64,000 nucleotides of DNA from Paulownia fortunei (lineage: Eukaryota > Streptophyta > Magnoliopsida > Lamiales > Paulowniaceae). The stretch is from contig CM033110.1 of NCBI GenBank assembly GCA_019321725.1, positions 21,259,278 through 21,323,277 of the forward strand, read 5' to 3'. The notes beneath the pieces are model-generated. The model had not been told where the DNA came from and did no database searches. It worked only from the letters and a program-made list of their open reading frames with translations. Shown here in pieces: positions 33,612-46,131 of this stretch; the first letter of the stretch is position 1, and every line of letters begins with the position of its first letter. The position numbers were made by a program, and so were the translations under genes.

Positions 33612-36600
33612 TCATTCTCTTGCAGGAAAATTGTGAAGCCAATTAAGGTTTTTGTCTTCTTTTACCACCTGAATCTTCAGATTGCTCCAACCGCTGTTAT
33701 GGTAGCCCCATAAGTAGGCAGTCTCTTCGTCGCATATTACATGTTCCAATTGCACAAGGTTCAGTACTGAAGGTGGCAGCTCAGATAATCCCCGGCAACC
33801 TCTCATGTCAAGCTTTCTCAGAGAATGCAACTGGCCCATCTGCTCTGGCAAGTATTCAATCCCAACACAATCAGACAAGTCGAAGAACCTCAACTTATGG
33901 AGCCTTCCAATTGACTCAGGCAGTTCTTGCAGCGTTGTACAGGAATGAAGCCTCAACACTTCCAAATTAGTCAGATTCCCAAGTTCATCAGGAAGTCTTA
34001 CTAGCTCGGGGCAGTGACTGATGGTGAGCTTCTTAAGATGGATGAGTTTACAAAACCAGAAGGGCAATTCCACTAAGTCATCGCAGTAGTCAATGTTGAT
34101 TTCAACAAGATTTGGCCACGTATCGCAATTCTCAAGTGCGTTGCCAATCTCACACATGACTAGGGACATTTTCCGCAAATTCCTCAGTTGTAAGAAGGAT
34201 GTAGAGATGGAAGAGATTGAGATATGTTCCAACCTAATCCTCTTCAGATTAAGCAAATGATCAGGCGCTGGAAAATCACATACCTCAGCGGGACAAGAGC
34301 CATTGTTGGTCAAAATCAGAACCTTCAGATGCTGCATTCTCCCTATAAAGTGAGGTAAAGTGTAGAGCCTGCTATGAAAGTTCAATATGAATACTTCAAC
34401 CTCAGGTACTTGCATGTCATACCAATCTGAGATGGGCGTTTCGTCTGCAAAGAAAAATGGTGCATCATCAACTGGGCCAACAGGAGACAAAAAAAACTTC
34501 CTAAGCAATTAGCCATTTATTTGCTGAAGAAGCAAAAGTATCTACTTTCTGTTTCTGGAAACAAGGATTTAAATGAACCTGTGGAGATGGACATAATTGG
34601 GGCATGGATAGGTTCCTGCTTCCGTTCAATCCACCACTTAGGAAAATCATTATTCTTTACATCCAAAATTACCCTCCTTTGATATTCTATAGGCTCTTGC
34701 CCATTCTGGTAGATAGCTAGCTCTCTCAGTAAATCATGCTGCGTTGCAAATTGCTCGTTACCGTATTCAATATCATCATCTGCTTCTGTTCTGTGAAAAG
34801 AAGGAAATTAAATGTATTAAGATTTGAATTATCTGTATTTGTATGAATCTTACAAATATTTGTTCCCATTGTGAAAAGCCATATATATCCTTATTAAAAA
34901 TAACAAAAAAATGATAGCAAATAAAATAATGACCAATTACTTCTAAGAAATTTAGAATCCTACACCAATAATATATCTAATATCTAATAATATAATAATA
35001 TCCAATTACATGCTAACCAATCACATTTAAGGTACTTAAGAGTCCTACACCAACATTATATTTAATTGAAATTATTTTCTACATTACATATGACTATAAA
35101 ATGGTTAAATAAAGTAAAATAATACTCATTTTATCTGTTCCAAAAGCTTTATCCAAAAGTACCGTTATTAGAGGTCTAACTTGTAGTACATTAATATAAT
35201 TCATAAATTTTGTGTTAATATAGAAAAAATTAGAATACTAATTAGAGGTAGCATATAAATTTATTATGATTAAAAGTTTAATGGGAGCTTTCTTTCATTC
35301 ATCAGAGATTAACAGAATTATGTTTGAACAAGTTTAATTGACATTATTCCTCTCCGTTGTTCACTTATGATTTTTAAATTTAATAATCATTAAGAAATCA
35401 TAATTTACAAAAGCTCACAAAGGAGAGGAAAACTTAAAAAAAATGAAATACAAATTTGCAGCGCAAAGACAAAAAACATTATTTAACAAAACAAAAACAC
35501 TGGCATTTATATAGAAATATGTTGAAGTAAGAAACTAAACAAGAGTGGTAAATAATATTACAAAAAGTAACCAAGTTAAAATTTAAAGCAGTTTAGATAA
35601 ATAGAACACACTTAACATAGTCCTCAGGACACAAAATAATTTTTTTTTGGATACTAATGACATATTTGTTTAGATTAATACTCAATAACAAATAATTAAA
35701 TCAATAAATTTCAACTAAATATTATTTTAGAATTCACTTTTTGAACATGCAAATAGACTTCGAAATACAAGAAGCGCCAAAATTTGAAAAGCTTGCTACA
35801 TATTTCACCTACTATAAATATTCATTGTAATAATAAATTTATTTTTGCAATTTGCACTTATATGTACTTTTCATAAATCAAATTAATCTTTTTTAATTTT
35901 AACTAATTTCTTTTTTTGATAATCTTTTTTTGCTTAACTAAGCAGCTCATATGTTAAAAAAAGGGATCAAATTATATATATTTAACTACAAATTATAAAT
36001 TAAATGAACCATAAAGATATTAGAAGATGCCTAAGCCTTAACATGCAAATTCATTACTTCTACTTTTTAAGAAAATACCGCGTTAACTTGCATAATAATG
36101 CAACCATACACAAATAAAAGTATAATGATCCAACCTCAAAGAATTATAATGTTACCAAAATGTAGAAAAAGGTTTAAAAGGTCAATATTCATATGGAAAA
36201 TGAGATATTTTAACTTTAGTCCAAAAAACAATGACTTCTAAAAAAAATGAATAATAAAATTATATTTCCCCCCATTAATAAATAAATTAATGAAGCAAGG
36301 GTATGATTGTTACTATCACATAGTAGGTAAGCAATACACCTTTTGTAAATTATATTTGCATGAAAATTTGGATAAAATATCATAAGCATATAATATACAT
36401 TGTCATGACAAAAAATATTGAGCTTCTCTAAAATCTTATTTTTACACACCTAAATTATATTTGCATGAAAATTTGGTTAAATATCGGAAGTATGTAATAA
36501 AGTTATGATCTAAAATATTGTGCTCCTCTAAAATCATATTTTTACACGCAGAACACACACGATACTTTGTAATATGCACAAAAAGAAAACCGATATATTG

Positions 36601-39174
36601 TAATCTCATGGCAGAAACCCACAGAATAATATATTGACTGAAAAATGGGTTCAACTTAGAAGTATATTTTGAGTCATTGCTTACTGTATGATATTTACCG
36701 GACACACAAGAAAGGCAAAAACTTCGTAAAATTCATATGCAAGTTACAGCATTATCAATATTAGCCTGGAATTGGAAGAATGAAAAAGCATGACAGGAAG
36801 TCCAAGGTTTGTCCATCAATATCGTGTCTAAACTTTCTATTGTGCACTATATTTCATTTTCTCCATCAATATCACCAAGGACCAAGTATATCTATAAAAG
36901 AAAACCCTCTAATCTCCTATCATAAAATAACAAGAAAGTTCATTGTGTTCTTCTAGAATATCCACAGGTATAATAATTCAACTATTCTAATTTGTCACCC
37001 AAATTGGTAAAAGGAAGGCTAAATACCTGTCACGTGTGAGATCGACCAGATTTCGATTGAAGAGTTCATAAAGGCAGGCAAGGGCATCCTCTTCATTTAG
37101 ATTGTAAAGTTCTACCCACATATCCAAGAGAGCAGCAACAGGGATCTTTTGATCTTCAGAAAATGACCCTAAATCCAGATAGCACTGGAGCAATATTTCA
37201 TCCAGGGCCTCTAAGCTCAATTTGAGGCAACACAGCAGATCATTGCTGGTTGTGAAGATGGATTCACCATTGGACCATTTACTAATTCTACTCCTCCAGG
37301 TCACCTCACGCTGCTTATACAGAGACCGTCCAACGACTTTAAGTGCAATAGGAAATCCTCCACAGCATTTGACCACCTGCAATTGGAGATACAAAAATTT
37401 TAGAAAAAGTAGGCATCTTATATTGCAATATTCACTTTGAATTATGAACATAAAGGTTAAATATACATGTCGCATTTTTCATTAGATCATATAAGAATCC
37501 ACTAGAGTATAAATCAAACCAAGATTTACTTACCCCTTGGAATACAATCATTGGCATTTACCTTGTCCAGAAGATCACTGCTTACAGAACAAATCCCATT
37601 TTCAAAGGCAAACTGATGAAAAAGCTCCACTGCTTGTTGATAGCTCAGCGGTTTCAATCTATATGTATTGAATCTTGGAAACACAGTTCTGGATGTCACC
37701 AATATTTTATACCTTGGTCTTTTTAATATGAATTTCTCTATCAGAGATTCTTCTCCAGAGGAACTACACCAGACATCATCCAGGACCAGCAGAACAGGGT
37801 TCAGTCTGATGTGTCTCTGAAATAACTGTTCTAATTGGTTGATTGCATCTTCATCACTTTGGAAATTTGGCACACGCGGGTTATCTGTGATGGTCTGAAA
37901 TATTTTCTGAACAATGACATTGAGGTTTGGACTTCTAGAAACAGTCGCAAAGAAAATATTATCACCAAACACCCCTGTGCAAAGACATGGTTAATAAGCA
38001 GGCTAAACACCCCTGTCCAAAGACACTGTCAACATTCAGCCTGACATTACAATAGATAATGTATGGTGACCATAACTTGGCTTTCCTCTAATGACTCCAA
38101 CAATGCATAATAGCATAATATATTATCTTCATGGACTTGGCATAACTTGAAACTTCAGATTTCTGGATGACAAACTTCTGACACCTTGTTCTTTATGCAG
38201 TGTTTGGCCATACTAGGCATTTACACAATTAAAAGAAAGAATATCATTTGTCCTTGCACAAATGAAGTTAATCTAAGTCTCAAAGGCTGGAATAAATTTA
38301 AAATGGTGGCGAGTGATTCAACAAGGATTAAAGTTTCATCAATTTGTTGAACAATTAGCAAGAATTTGAGAAAAACCGAGTTTGTTTTAGCTATCTTCAC
38401 ACTTATTGATGTTAAACCTTCACAGCCTCCCATCCCTAAAAAACAGCATTCAAAATCACCCAGAGTAACCCAAAAATTTATTTGTTTCCAAATACAATTA
38501 AAGAACAAGAAAACTCAAGAAAAAAACATTAATTATAGGATACCTTTGATTTCTTCGTCATGACAAATCTTTTTAGCCAGTGTAGTCTTTCCACAGCCTC
38601 CTGGAGCCGAAAGCACCACCACATTCTCGCCATCTTCCAGCAGCATCTCTCTCAGTTCCTGGAGTGGCTGCTCCATTCCAACCACAAATCCCGGCGCTCC
38701 CGGCGCATTGCACCACCCCACAATTTGATTGGAATTGCCCCCGCGAATTCCGCTGTTCTCCAGCTGTGTGGCTATCTGATTTACCCCCACAGACATCTTC
38801 TTAGTCTCTCTCAAAAGATAGACTGGCACCTCAATACGAAAAAATCTCAAAAGCTCAGCTTCCAGATTGCTTAGTTTCTTCGAGTAATAAAACCTCTTGC
38901 ACACATTCCACTTGACCTTGGAGCACTTCTGGACGAGAATTACGCCTTTCTTTAATTGATCGGCGAACCTTTCTGTTTCGTCCAGCGGCGTTTCCAGGAT
39001 TCTGTCGAACCTCTGTATATCGTCATTCGCAAGCTTTATAGAATCGAGAGTCGACTTTAAGCGTCTCAAATCTGAGTTGAATCTGGCTACTTTCTTGGTT
39101 GCATCAAGAACTGTGTTGAATAACAGTTCAAATGCTGCTCCTAGAGCAGACCCTCCTACCAGGGATGCCGCCAT
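33612..39174 (-). CDS. NRG1: RPW8-NB-LRR helper immune receptor, NRG1 type
   Basis: Five exons (minus): 39174-38544, 37974-37562, 37376-37027, 34790-34579, 34444-33612; 2439 nt, 812 aa, all junctions in phase. Residues 1 to about 150 are an RPW8-like coiled-coil domain (SKVKW, YYSKKLSNLEAELLRFFRI). NB-ARC motifs: P-loop APGGCGKTT (about 190-198), kinase-2 LLVLDDVW (about 272-279), RNBS-B KILVTSR, GLPL-type GGFPIAL, and QHDLLREL in place of MHD, as usual in helper RNLs. Residues about 537-812 are LRRs with the LPxxIGxLxxLRxLDL pattern. Five exons and this LRR match the NRG1 (At5g66900 group) rather than ADR1. In the family, EDS1-SAG101 signalling from TIR-NLRs activates NRG1 oligomers that act as calcium channels at the plasma membrane. 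A strong second donor in exon 2 is noted in the findings. Confidence 0.95.
36347..36551 (+). repeat. 105-bp tandem duplication in NRG1 intron 3
   Basis: Two diverged copies (36347-36451 and 36452-36551), each with AAATTATATTTGCATGAAAA then TTTGG, an ATATTG.GCT/C block, and CTCTAAAATC.TATTTTTACAC. Wholly intronic. Confidence 0.88.
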
Positions 39175-40860
39175 CTCCGAGCAAAAAAGAGCTCAGAACA
39201 CACTATTTTTCACTGTTTGTAATGAATCTGCGGGAAATAGGAACAGGATTTTTTAGGGGGCTGCTGTTTCCTTGAAATTTGGCGTGAACTTCAAGAAACA
39301 GTCGACTGAAAAACGCAGCCATGTTAAGAAAAAAGAGAAAAAATTGCAACTTTTGAAGATGCTTCTTCCTTTTGGGAATCTTGTTATGCTTCAAGTAATA
39401 GAAAGGAAATGGGATTGAGATTTCGTAATTAAGGGCCCTTTGACTTCTGGTTCTGGTGGCTGAATCATTTTAGTGGCCGAAGTTTTAATCTCAGTTTTCC
39501 CACAATAAGTCTTCCTCTTGATCATTTTTTTTCATACTCGCGAAGAAAGCAAATTATTACGTTTTGATCTATTATAAATTTTATTATATTTATTTATTCT
39601 ATTATATTGATTAGTTATTATGTTTAATATATTTTTTTATAAAATTTATCTGATAATTAATGCAATATATTACAATACAAGAATTTATCTGCGGAAACAT
39701 ACTAAGTTTATTTTATACTATTTCGGTTTGACAATGATCTAAGTATTTTGTTAATTGTGCTCCGAATAATATAATAGTGTGAAACACACGGGAAGAAAAA
39801 AGCTGACACAGACTCTCAAACAATTAAATATGTAATCTTGACCACCTTCCTATGATCTAATTAAATTTCAAACAATTAAATATGTAATATTGACCACCTT
39901 CCTATTATCTAATTATAATTAATTTGTATGTATGCTTTGGCCTTTGCCACACTACTGACCAATTTTGGTTTCAATTATAAACGTGCCCATTTTGTTTCAT
40001 TAAAAAAAAATGAATTTTCCAGCAAAATCACGTACTCTTCCTGTCATAGGCTCCTATGTCCAAAATGTATTTGTTTCTTCATTTTTTCAGGTTTTTCTTT
40101 TGTCAAATTGTAGTAAAAATATTTTAAAAAACTAACCTATTTTGGAAACATTCAAAAAAATTCCCAAAGTTGTATTCTTGATTTTCATTGATCACTTGCA
40201 TTTTATTCAATGAAAAAGTATGTCATGAAAATAAGAATGAATTTTCATTTTCTTAGCAAGGGATCAACCTCTCTGCATAAATTTATTTTCATAGCTATTT
40301 TAAATGTCACTTTCACTCAAAATGAAAAATAAAATTAAACAAGTCTTAATTGAAATGGGCATCGTTTGGTTTGGTAGAAGTGTTTATTGACATCAACCAA
40401 AAAATTAGGGTCGGTGTTTGATTTTTATTTTTATAAAAATTTAGTATTTGATTCAGTTTTGACTTATATATTTATTTATATAACTTTTATGTATATATAT
40501 ATATATACATTATTTAATTTTATATTATATTTTTTATTTTTTGCCAAACAAAAATAAAAATAAAAAATACAATTTTAATTTAGTATTTAAAAAAATAATT
40601 AGTCAAAATACCAAATCGAAGTAATGCAAAACAAAAAAATCATAATTTGATTCGATTTTATCGAATAAATATATTCTAGCTTCGGTCAGACGGTCACCCC
40701 ACCGTTTATATCCGGACTAACGTTGCCTCTGGATTATGTCGGGTTCGGGTTGGGTTCCTCCTACCCAAAAACGATTGTTACCCAATGAAAAAAAAATAAA
40801 TAAATAAATAAGAATTACCAATCCAGAAGCTCCGCTGCCTCCTCACTCTCTCTGTGCAAT
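39175..40860. other. divergent intergenic region between NRG1 and TIC20-I
   Basis: Holds the NRG1 promoter and leader on the left and the TIC20 promoter on the right. There is a 52-bp tandem duplication (separate entry) and a TA microsatellite at about 40494-40508. No other gene is recognised. Confidence 0.55.
39816..39916 (+). repeat. 52-bp tandem duplication upstream of NRG1 gene
   Basis: Two copies (39816-39867 and 39868-39916) of TCAAACAATTAAATATGTAA followed by TTGACCACCTTCCTAT and ATCTAATTA, differing at only a few bases. Lies about 640-740 bases upstream of the NRG1 start codon. Each copy contains a TTGACC W-box core, so the duplication doubles a WRKY-type site. Confidence 0.93.
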
Positions 40861-41193
40861 CCCAAACGGCCAAACCTACGACCACCACCACCAGCCCCAC
40901 GTCCGTCAACTACGGCGTCTTCTCACTCCCTCAGAGGTAATGCTCACCTTATAAAAATAACGATTATCTCATTTACTAATTTTTTTTTAATATTCTTTAA
41001 TCGATTTGATTTACCTAAAATTTGGCTTTTGAGTTTTGAGATTGATTTGTCAGAGACAGACATAGACATGTATATACGTATAGTTATATGTTTGTGTTAA
41101 CTTTCTTCCTGTTTTTTTCTTTTTTTTTTTTTTCTGATACAAAAGTTTCTGTGTTTCTTTATATAGGGTGGAAGTTGAACTCAGAGTTGGAGT

Positions 41194-42991
41194 ATGATTC
41201 TCAATGGGTGCTCTTTGAATTCTGGGGTTTTTCATTTGCTCCCTTATAACAGCAAGGTATGTAGCTTCAGGTCTTACAACTCGACAATTTCAGGCATCCC
41301 TCATTCGCACAAGAAAGTTGTGTCTTTCTACGGTGGAAGCTCGTGGGAACCTCTTAAATCGCCTGCATCTTTAGGTATGTCTATACCCATTGAATTAAAC
41401 TACCACCTTAGTTTTATGAAAAGAAATACATATCAGAAATGGATCTGGGTGTTGTCTAACATCTTCTGTAGCATTTGGTACTTTAGAATTATGTGTCCGG
41501 TAGTTCATTATACTTGTTTGTTATACCGCCAATGTTCCTTCCCAGTGGGGAAAATTAGTGTCTAAGAAGTTTGGTACTTTAGAATTATGTGTCCGGTAGT
41601 TCATTATACTTGTTTGTTATACCTCCAATGTTCCTCCCCAGTGGGAAAAATTAGTGTCTAAGATATTTTCCATTTTTCATCATGTTGATGTAGAGCTGAT
41701 ACTTCTATTTTCTTGTATTTGATCTTCTAAACTTAGTTGGCCAGACACCTGAGAAGAATTTCTTGTCTTTGCAACGCAAAGCAAGTACGTTAGCAAACAC
41801 TAAAGATGACGACCTCTCGATGTTTGGCCAGTCATCCTTAACTAGTTAACTTATCAGATGTTATGTTTCATATCTTCAAATAGCATACCATGGTAGCCGG
41901 CTGAGAATTTAGCGGCCTGTAATTACCACCAATCTTGTTATCTGATTGGATTTACTTCTTGTGGGTCAAATGTCACACTGTTTTCCTGATATTTATGGAA
42001 GGTACTTTGATTAGGCTACTTGCATATTTGATCACTTTGGTTGGTATTGTCCGCCTGCTCTGTCTTGGCACACCAATTTTCTGTCTTTAAAAAAAGTTGC
42101 TTAAGTGAGCGGTCTCGGATGGTGGCATGGTCTGAGAGAAGCACTCCGATATGGGGTCCTTATGAAGTTAGTGAATCATACTGGATTTTTAATGAATATC
42201 AGCTGGATTATGAAGGCTCACATCCAATGTTTGATCTCTCTTACATAGGTTTTAGCCCTCCATGATCCAAATATGAGCACTTTGTTTGGGGATTCAAGTA
42301 GTTGTGGTCATGTACTGATTTCATACTTGTTCATTTTTGGATTATCATGGCAGGCATCCGGCATTCTCATCTTTCTGCTGCGTCAACACCACTCTTACAT
42401 GGGGAACAAGGTAGCCTGTTGCATACTATTCCCAAGTTACCCAAGCGGCATCGGCTACCATTGGCTCCAAGAGCATCCAAGGATGTGCCCTATAGTTACA
42501 GATTCCCTGCTATGACAAAGAAGCCGAGATGGTGGTGGAGAACTTTGGCATGCCTTCCATATCTGATGCCTCTTCATGAGACATGGATGTATGCTGAAAC
42601 GGCATATCATCTGCATCCTTTCTTGGAGGATTTTGAATTTCTGACTTATCCTTTTTTGGGAGCACTAGGGAGATTACCAAGCTGGTTTCTGATGGCGTAT
42701 TTCTTTGTTGCTTACCTTGGAGTGGTGAGGCGAAAAGAATGGCCTCATTTCTTTAGATTCCATGTGGTTATGGGTATGCTGCTGGAGATTGCTTTACAGG
42801 TTATTGGAACTGTGAGCCGGTGGATGCCACTTGCTGTATACTGGGGCAAGATTGGAATGCATTTTTGGACCGCCGTTGCATTTGCCTATTTGTTCACAGT
42901 TTTGGAGTGCATAAGGTGTGCCCTTGCTGGGATGTATGCTGACATTCCATTTGTATGTGATGCAGCTTATATTCAAATTCCATATGATTAA
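41194..42991 (+). CDS. TIC20-I: TIC20-I, plastid inner-envelope protein translocon subunit
   Basis: Two coding exons, 41194-41374 and 42354-42991; 819 nt, 272 aa. A likely 5' UTR intron runs 40937-41166 (AG/GTAATG donor, TATATAG acceptor). Residues 1 to about 105 are a Ser-rich, low-conservation plastid transit region. From residue about 114 the protein is the strongly conserved Tic20 core: KPRWWWRTLACLPYLMPLHE, then WPHFFRFHVVMGMLLEIALQ and GKIGMHFWTAVAFAYLFTVL, with four predicted membrane segments, ending AAYIQIPYD. In the family it is a core subunit of the 1-MDa TIC complex with Tic214, Tic100 and Tic56, importing preproteins into chloroplasts. The core and C-terminus fit the TIC20-I/IV clade; I favour I. 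Length fits the family. Confidence 0.95.
41474..41663 (+). repeat. 96-bp tandem duplication in TIC20 intron
   Basis: Two almost identical head-to-tail copies (41474-41569, 41570-41663), each beginning TTTGGTACTTTAGAATTATG and ending TTAGTGTCTAAGA, with about five differences. Recent slippage or unequal exchange inside the intron. Confidence 0.97.
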
Positions 42992-44223
42992 GGAGGATAA
43001 GTCAAGGAATTATGGACTATAGAGGGAGTGTTGCTTTGTTTTCTCTTTTTCTTCACAGAAAACTGACCAAATGAGACTTGTCCTTTTGGGTTATCCTGTG
43101 TCTCTTGTTTACTTCTGAATTTGAAGATTGGTGAATGTAACTTCTTGTTGGTATCACATTCATGATTCGCTGCTTCCATCTCTCTGCCAGCGTTTACTTT
43201 TTTGTGAGGCTATCCTAACTTATTACATTCATGCTCGTTTGGATGGTTTTTTCAGGTGCTAATATTATCTGTATCATTGATGTTATGCTCTGGACGAACA
43301 AGGTTTTCGTTTCCCATACCTGCGTCTGAAAATAGGAGAATCATATATGGGGGAAGGAAAATTGAACCGTTCAGTAAATCGATAGAATCGCAAACAAAAT
43401 TTTTTGTCACTATCGAAATCAAAACCAAAAATCTTGTTTGGTATTCGATTTTTATTTTTATAAAAATTTAATATTCCGATCAGTGTATCAAATATAATTT
43501 TTATATTTGTTATATATAATTATAATTTTGTATAATACTTTTATATTTTCTATTCATTTTGATAATACTTTTATTGTTTGTACTCACTAATTTTTTTAAA
43601 AAAAATCATAAATAAAAAGTACTATTAAAACTTTATTATTTAAATTTCTGAGCCCGATGGCATTCCTAGCTTGGAATCAGGGTTATGTTATTTTTTTATT
43701 GTTTTTATAAAAACTGATGAATTGAATTACAGAATTTGAAAATCAATTTTTTTCTTTTTGACAATAATCAAAATTGAACATAGCAACAATTTGGTGTTAT
43801 CTTTGACTGTATGAACAGTCCACTTCCGACAAAGCTAGTACCCAACACACTTTGCTTGAACTTTTTCTTTTCCTATTATCAGATTTGCATAATGATTTTT
43901 ACATTAACTATTTATGGATATTGTTGTTCCATGTTATGATAAACTGTAATATATTCCCAATACTGAACATAGTATAACTAAAAGAGTTTTAAAATTAGGC
44001 CTTTTCTTAATTATAGACCTTTTGCTATTCATTTGTCAATTCTTTTTTTATGGAAATAATTAATGTCCTTTTTTCCTAATTTAATGTACAATATTCTGTG
44101 TAAGCATAATTCTTTCTTGTCTTATATTTCACAATTCCAATTAGAAAATCAGGTTTGTACCCAAACAAAGCCTCAAAAGCCAATTGTCAGATCATCATAA
44201 AACAAAAGACCCACCCGCGGATG
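42992..44223. other. TIC20 3' UTR and intergenic DNA
   Basis: The 3' UTR of TIC20 runs from 42992 to roughly 43240. From about 43355 to 43500 there is a segment resembling 40380-40450 upstream of the same gene (both contain GATTTTTATTTTTATAAAAA then TTTA), pointing to a dispersed repeat on each side. No gene seen. Confidence 0.5.
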
Positions 44224-44241
44224 AGAAAAAAGAAAAAAGTA
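44224..44241 (-). terminator. Pol III terminator of tRNA-Trp
   Basis: Two runs of T on the minus strand (TTTTTT twice within 18 bases) begin about 23 bases past the tRNA 3' end. This is the expected simple Pol III stop. Confidence 0.75.
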
Positions 44242-44263
44242 GGAACCGTACGGATCGGGGGTT

Positions 44264-44335
44264 TGAACCCGACGTGAATCGAACACGCAACCTTCTGATC
44301 TGGAGTCAGACGCGCTACCATTGCGCCACGGATCC
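44264..44335 (-). tRNA. trnW: tRNA-Trp (anticodon CCA)
   Basis: A 72-base cloverleaf on the minus strand begins GGATCCGTGGCGCAATGGTA and has anticodon stem-loop CTGACTCCAGATCAG with CCA in the loop. The T arm reads CGTGTTCGATTCACG and the 3' end is GGGTTCA. The acceptor stem pairs GGATCCG with CGGGTTC, using one G-T pair at position 2 and one T-G pair. No intron. The internal A and B boxes (TGGCGCAATGG, GTTCGATTC) supply the Pol III promoter. Nuclear type, and not a plastid or mitochondrial insertion as far as can be judged. Confidence 0.97.
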
Positions 44336-44536
44336 CGTTGGTGGATATAATTACTTTTTAGTTTATAAATATATATTAACACTGCTACTATATGCATATT
44401 TCACTACATTAATAGCATAGATATATAAATACAACTGCCGATGAACCTCGACCACTTCATACAAAACAAGTAGTTGTAAAGACTTGAGATATGTAAGGAA
44501 AAAAAACCAAAAAAAAAACACACTCATTAGAGTTAT

Positions 44537-46131
44537 CTACTCCTTTTTCTTCTCTTTAATCTCTCTCTGTTGCCCTGCAATCTTGTTTTTCATTTTCTGC
44601 AACTTCTCCTCAATCATGGCATACAACTTTTGTGATTTCATCCTCAGTTTTTCTCCAAACCCTCTTATCTTGTGCTCGTTCTTGATATAAATTACAGGCA
44701 TGGTCATTCCCCCCACCACTCCTGCAAAATCGAAGGGGAGAACCATTCAAGTTTCATCATGTCATACGAAGAACATGTTTGAAAAGGTAGCATAGTTCAT
44801 CACTCCACTTCCCACATGCATAGTTAAATTAAGGACTATCAAAAACATTGAGATGTGATATCACTCAAACTTCATTCTATAGTCCCTTTTAATCTAGTGC
44901 ATTAATCTCTCAAAATCATGTAAGATCATAACTTTTAGATGAAATTCTTATAGTTAGCAAAAGGTAAGCTAAATCATACAAAGCCATCTTTGGTTTATAA
45001 TGGAAAGAGTCCATAAATTCTAACAGAACAAGTAAACTACATTCACATGCCCAAATCACTAGAATCAACCCACTTTTGTATCATGTGACTGGAATTCTTG
45101 TAGTGCTATTAGTCTTTTGGTAATTTTAGACTAGGAGACTAGAAGTGTCATTTTTGGTAAACATGGGTGATCAAATATGCTACTTTTTTGTGTAACTAGA
45201 GTGAAACTTGAGTACATAAACTTGAGCCATGAAAGATTTTAAATTTACACTATGAATGTTCTTTGTGTGACTAGTGAAATTTGAGTAAGCAAAAACGTTT
45301 TCTCCCAAGAGGAAACAAGTAACAGATGATCATTAAGAGAAACTATAGGCCTAAAATCAAAGAGAAAAGAATACAACAATTAATGACATAATTAACTTTT
45401 AAAAGTTGAAGCTTAATATTTACCTATGTAGCAAAGTGTAAGAAAATCGAAGCGTCTTGCCACCACGGAAATTATATACAAACAAGCCACAACTCCAGCA
45501 AACACGAACCATTCTTTCTCAGCACTTACATGGAACATCAATAGAATTCCTTCCTCAGCCCGTTGTCGAAATAAATTTGCATGCTCCATTGCTGTCTCCT
45601 CCCTAATTTCTAATTCTGACAAGTCCGGGGCCTCTCTGCATGCCCACCAAAAAATCAACGAAAAAAAAAATTCAAAACAAAACCTTGATCAATAAAGGAA
45701 CTTGTGTGCATATAATTAAGCCAACAAAAAGAAGAAAATCAAATCTTTTTTTTTTTGGTTTGTGGTGGTGGTGGTGGTTGGGGGGGTAAGGTGTTGGTTA
45801 AGTGGATTTACTTTTTCAAGAGGCGGTGAATATTGCCCCAAAAGAACAAGAGCAGAACAAGGGCCATGGCCACCCAAGAAAGGATAGTGACGAAATTATA
45901 TTGGTAAATCTCCATAACTATCCATGTCGCAGTTGCCCCCAAAAGGATGAGAACATTCAGTTGCTTCCTTCTCCATAAGACTAAGTCCCTCAGTAAATCT
46001 GCCACAGATAAGAAGTACATGAAATTCCTGTGTGTGTGAGTGTGTGAGAGAGAGGGTGGGGGGGAGATACCTGGCTTGTTGTGGGGCTGAACTTTTGGTG
46101 GAGAGGGTGGAGATTCCGACGTATCAGACAT
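44537..46131 (-). CDS. RTNLB: reticulon-like protein (RTNLB family)
   Basis: Four exons (minus): 46131-46071, 45998-45812, 45635-45424, 44721-44537; 645 nt, 214 aa, in phase. The N-terminus is short and Pro/Ser-rich (MSDTSESPPSPPKVQPHNKP). The reticulon homology domain follows: DLLRDLVLWRRKQLNVLILL, a first long hydrophobic hairpin to LLFFWGN, a 65-residue loop with EREE-like helices (SELEIREETAMEHANLF), and a second hairpin (EWFVFAGVVACLYIISVVAR through MTMPVIYIKN). The tail is Lys-rich (GQQREIKEKKKE). Reticulons shape tubular endoplasmic reticulum by wedging both hairpins into the membrane. The short length suggests a B9/B11/B13-type member, but I do not assign a number. The intron 1 donor side contains GT/GA repeats at about 46030-46053. 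Confidence 0.93.

Noticed and set aside
37534..37562. Extending NRG1 exon 2 to the second donor in the main gene model
   Set aside because: It breaks the frame before the GLPL motif; the upstream donor gives LDK-VVKCCGGFPIAL. Kept only as a possible alternative.
44173..44420. Protein frames on both strands across 44.2-44.4 kb
   Set aside because: They overlap a perfect tRNA-Trp gene.
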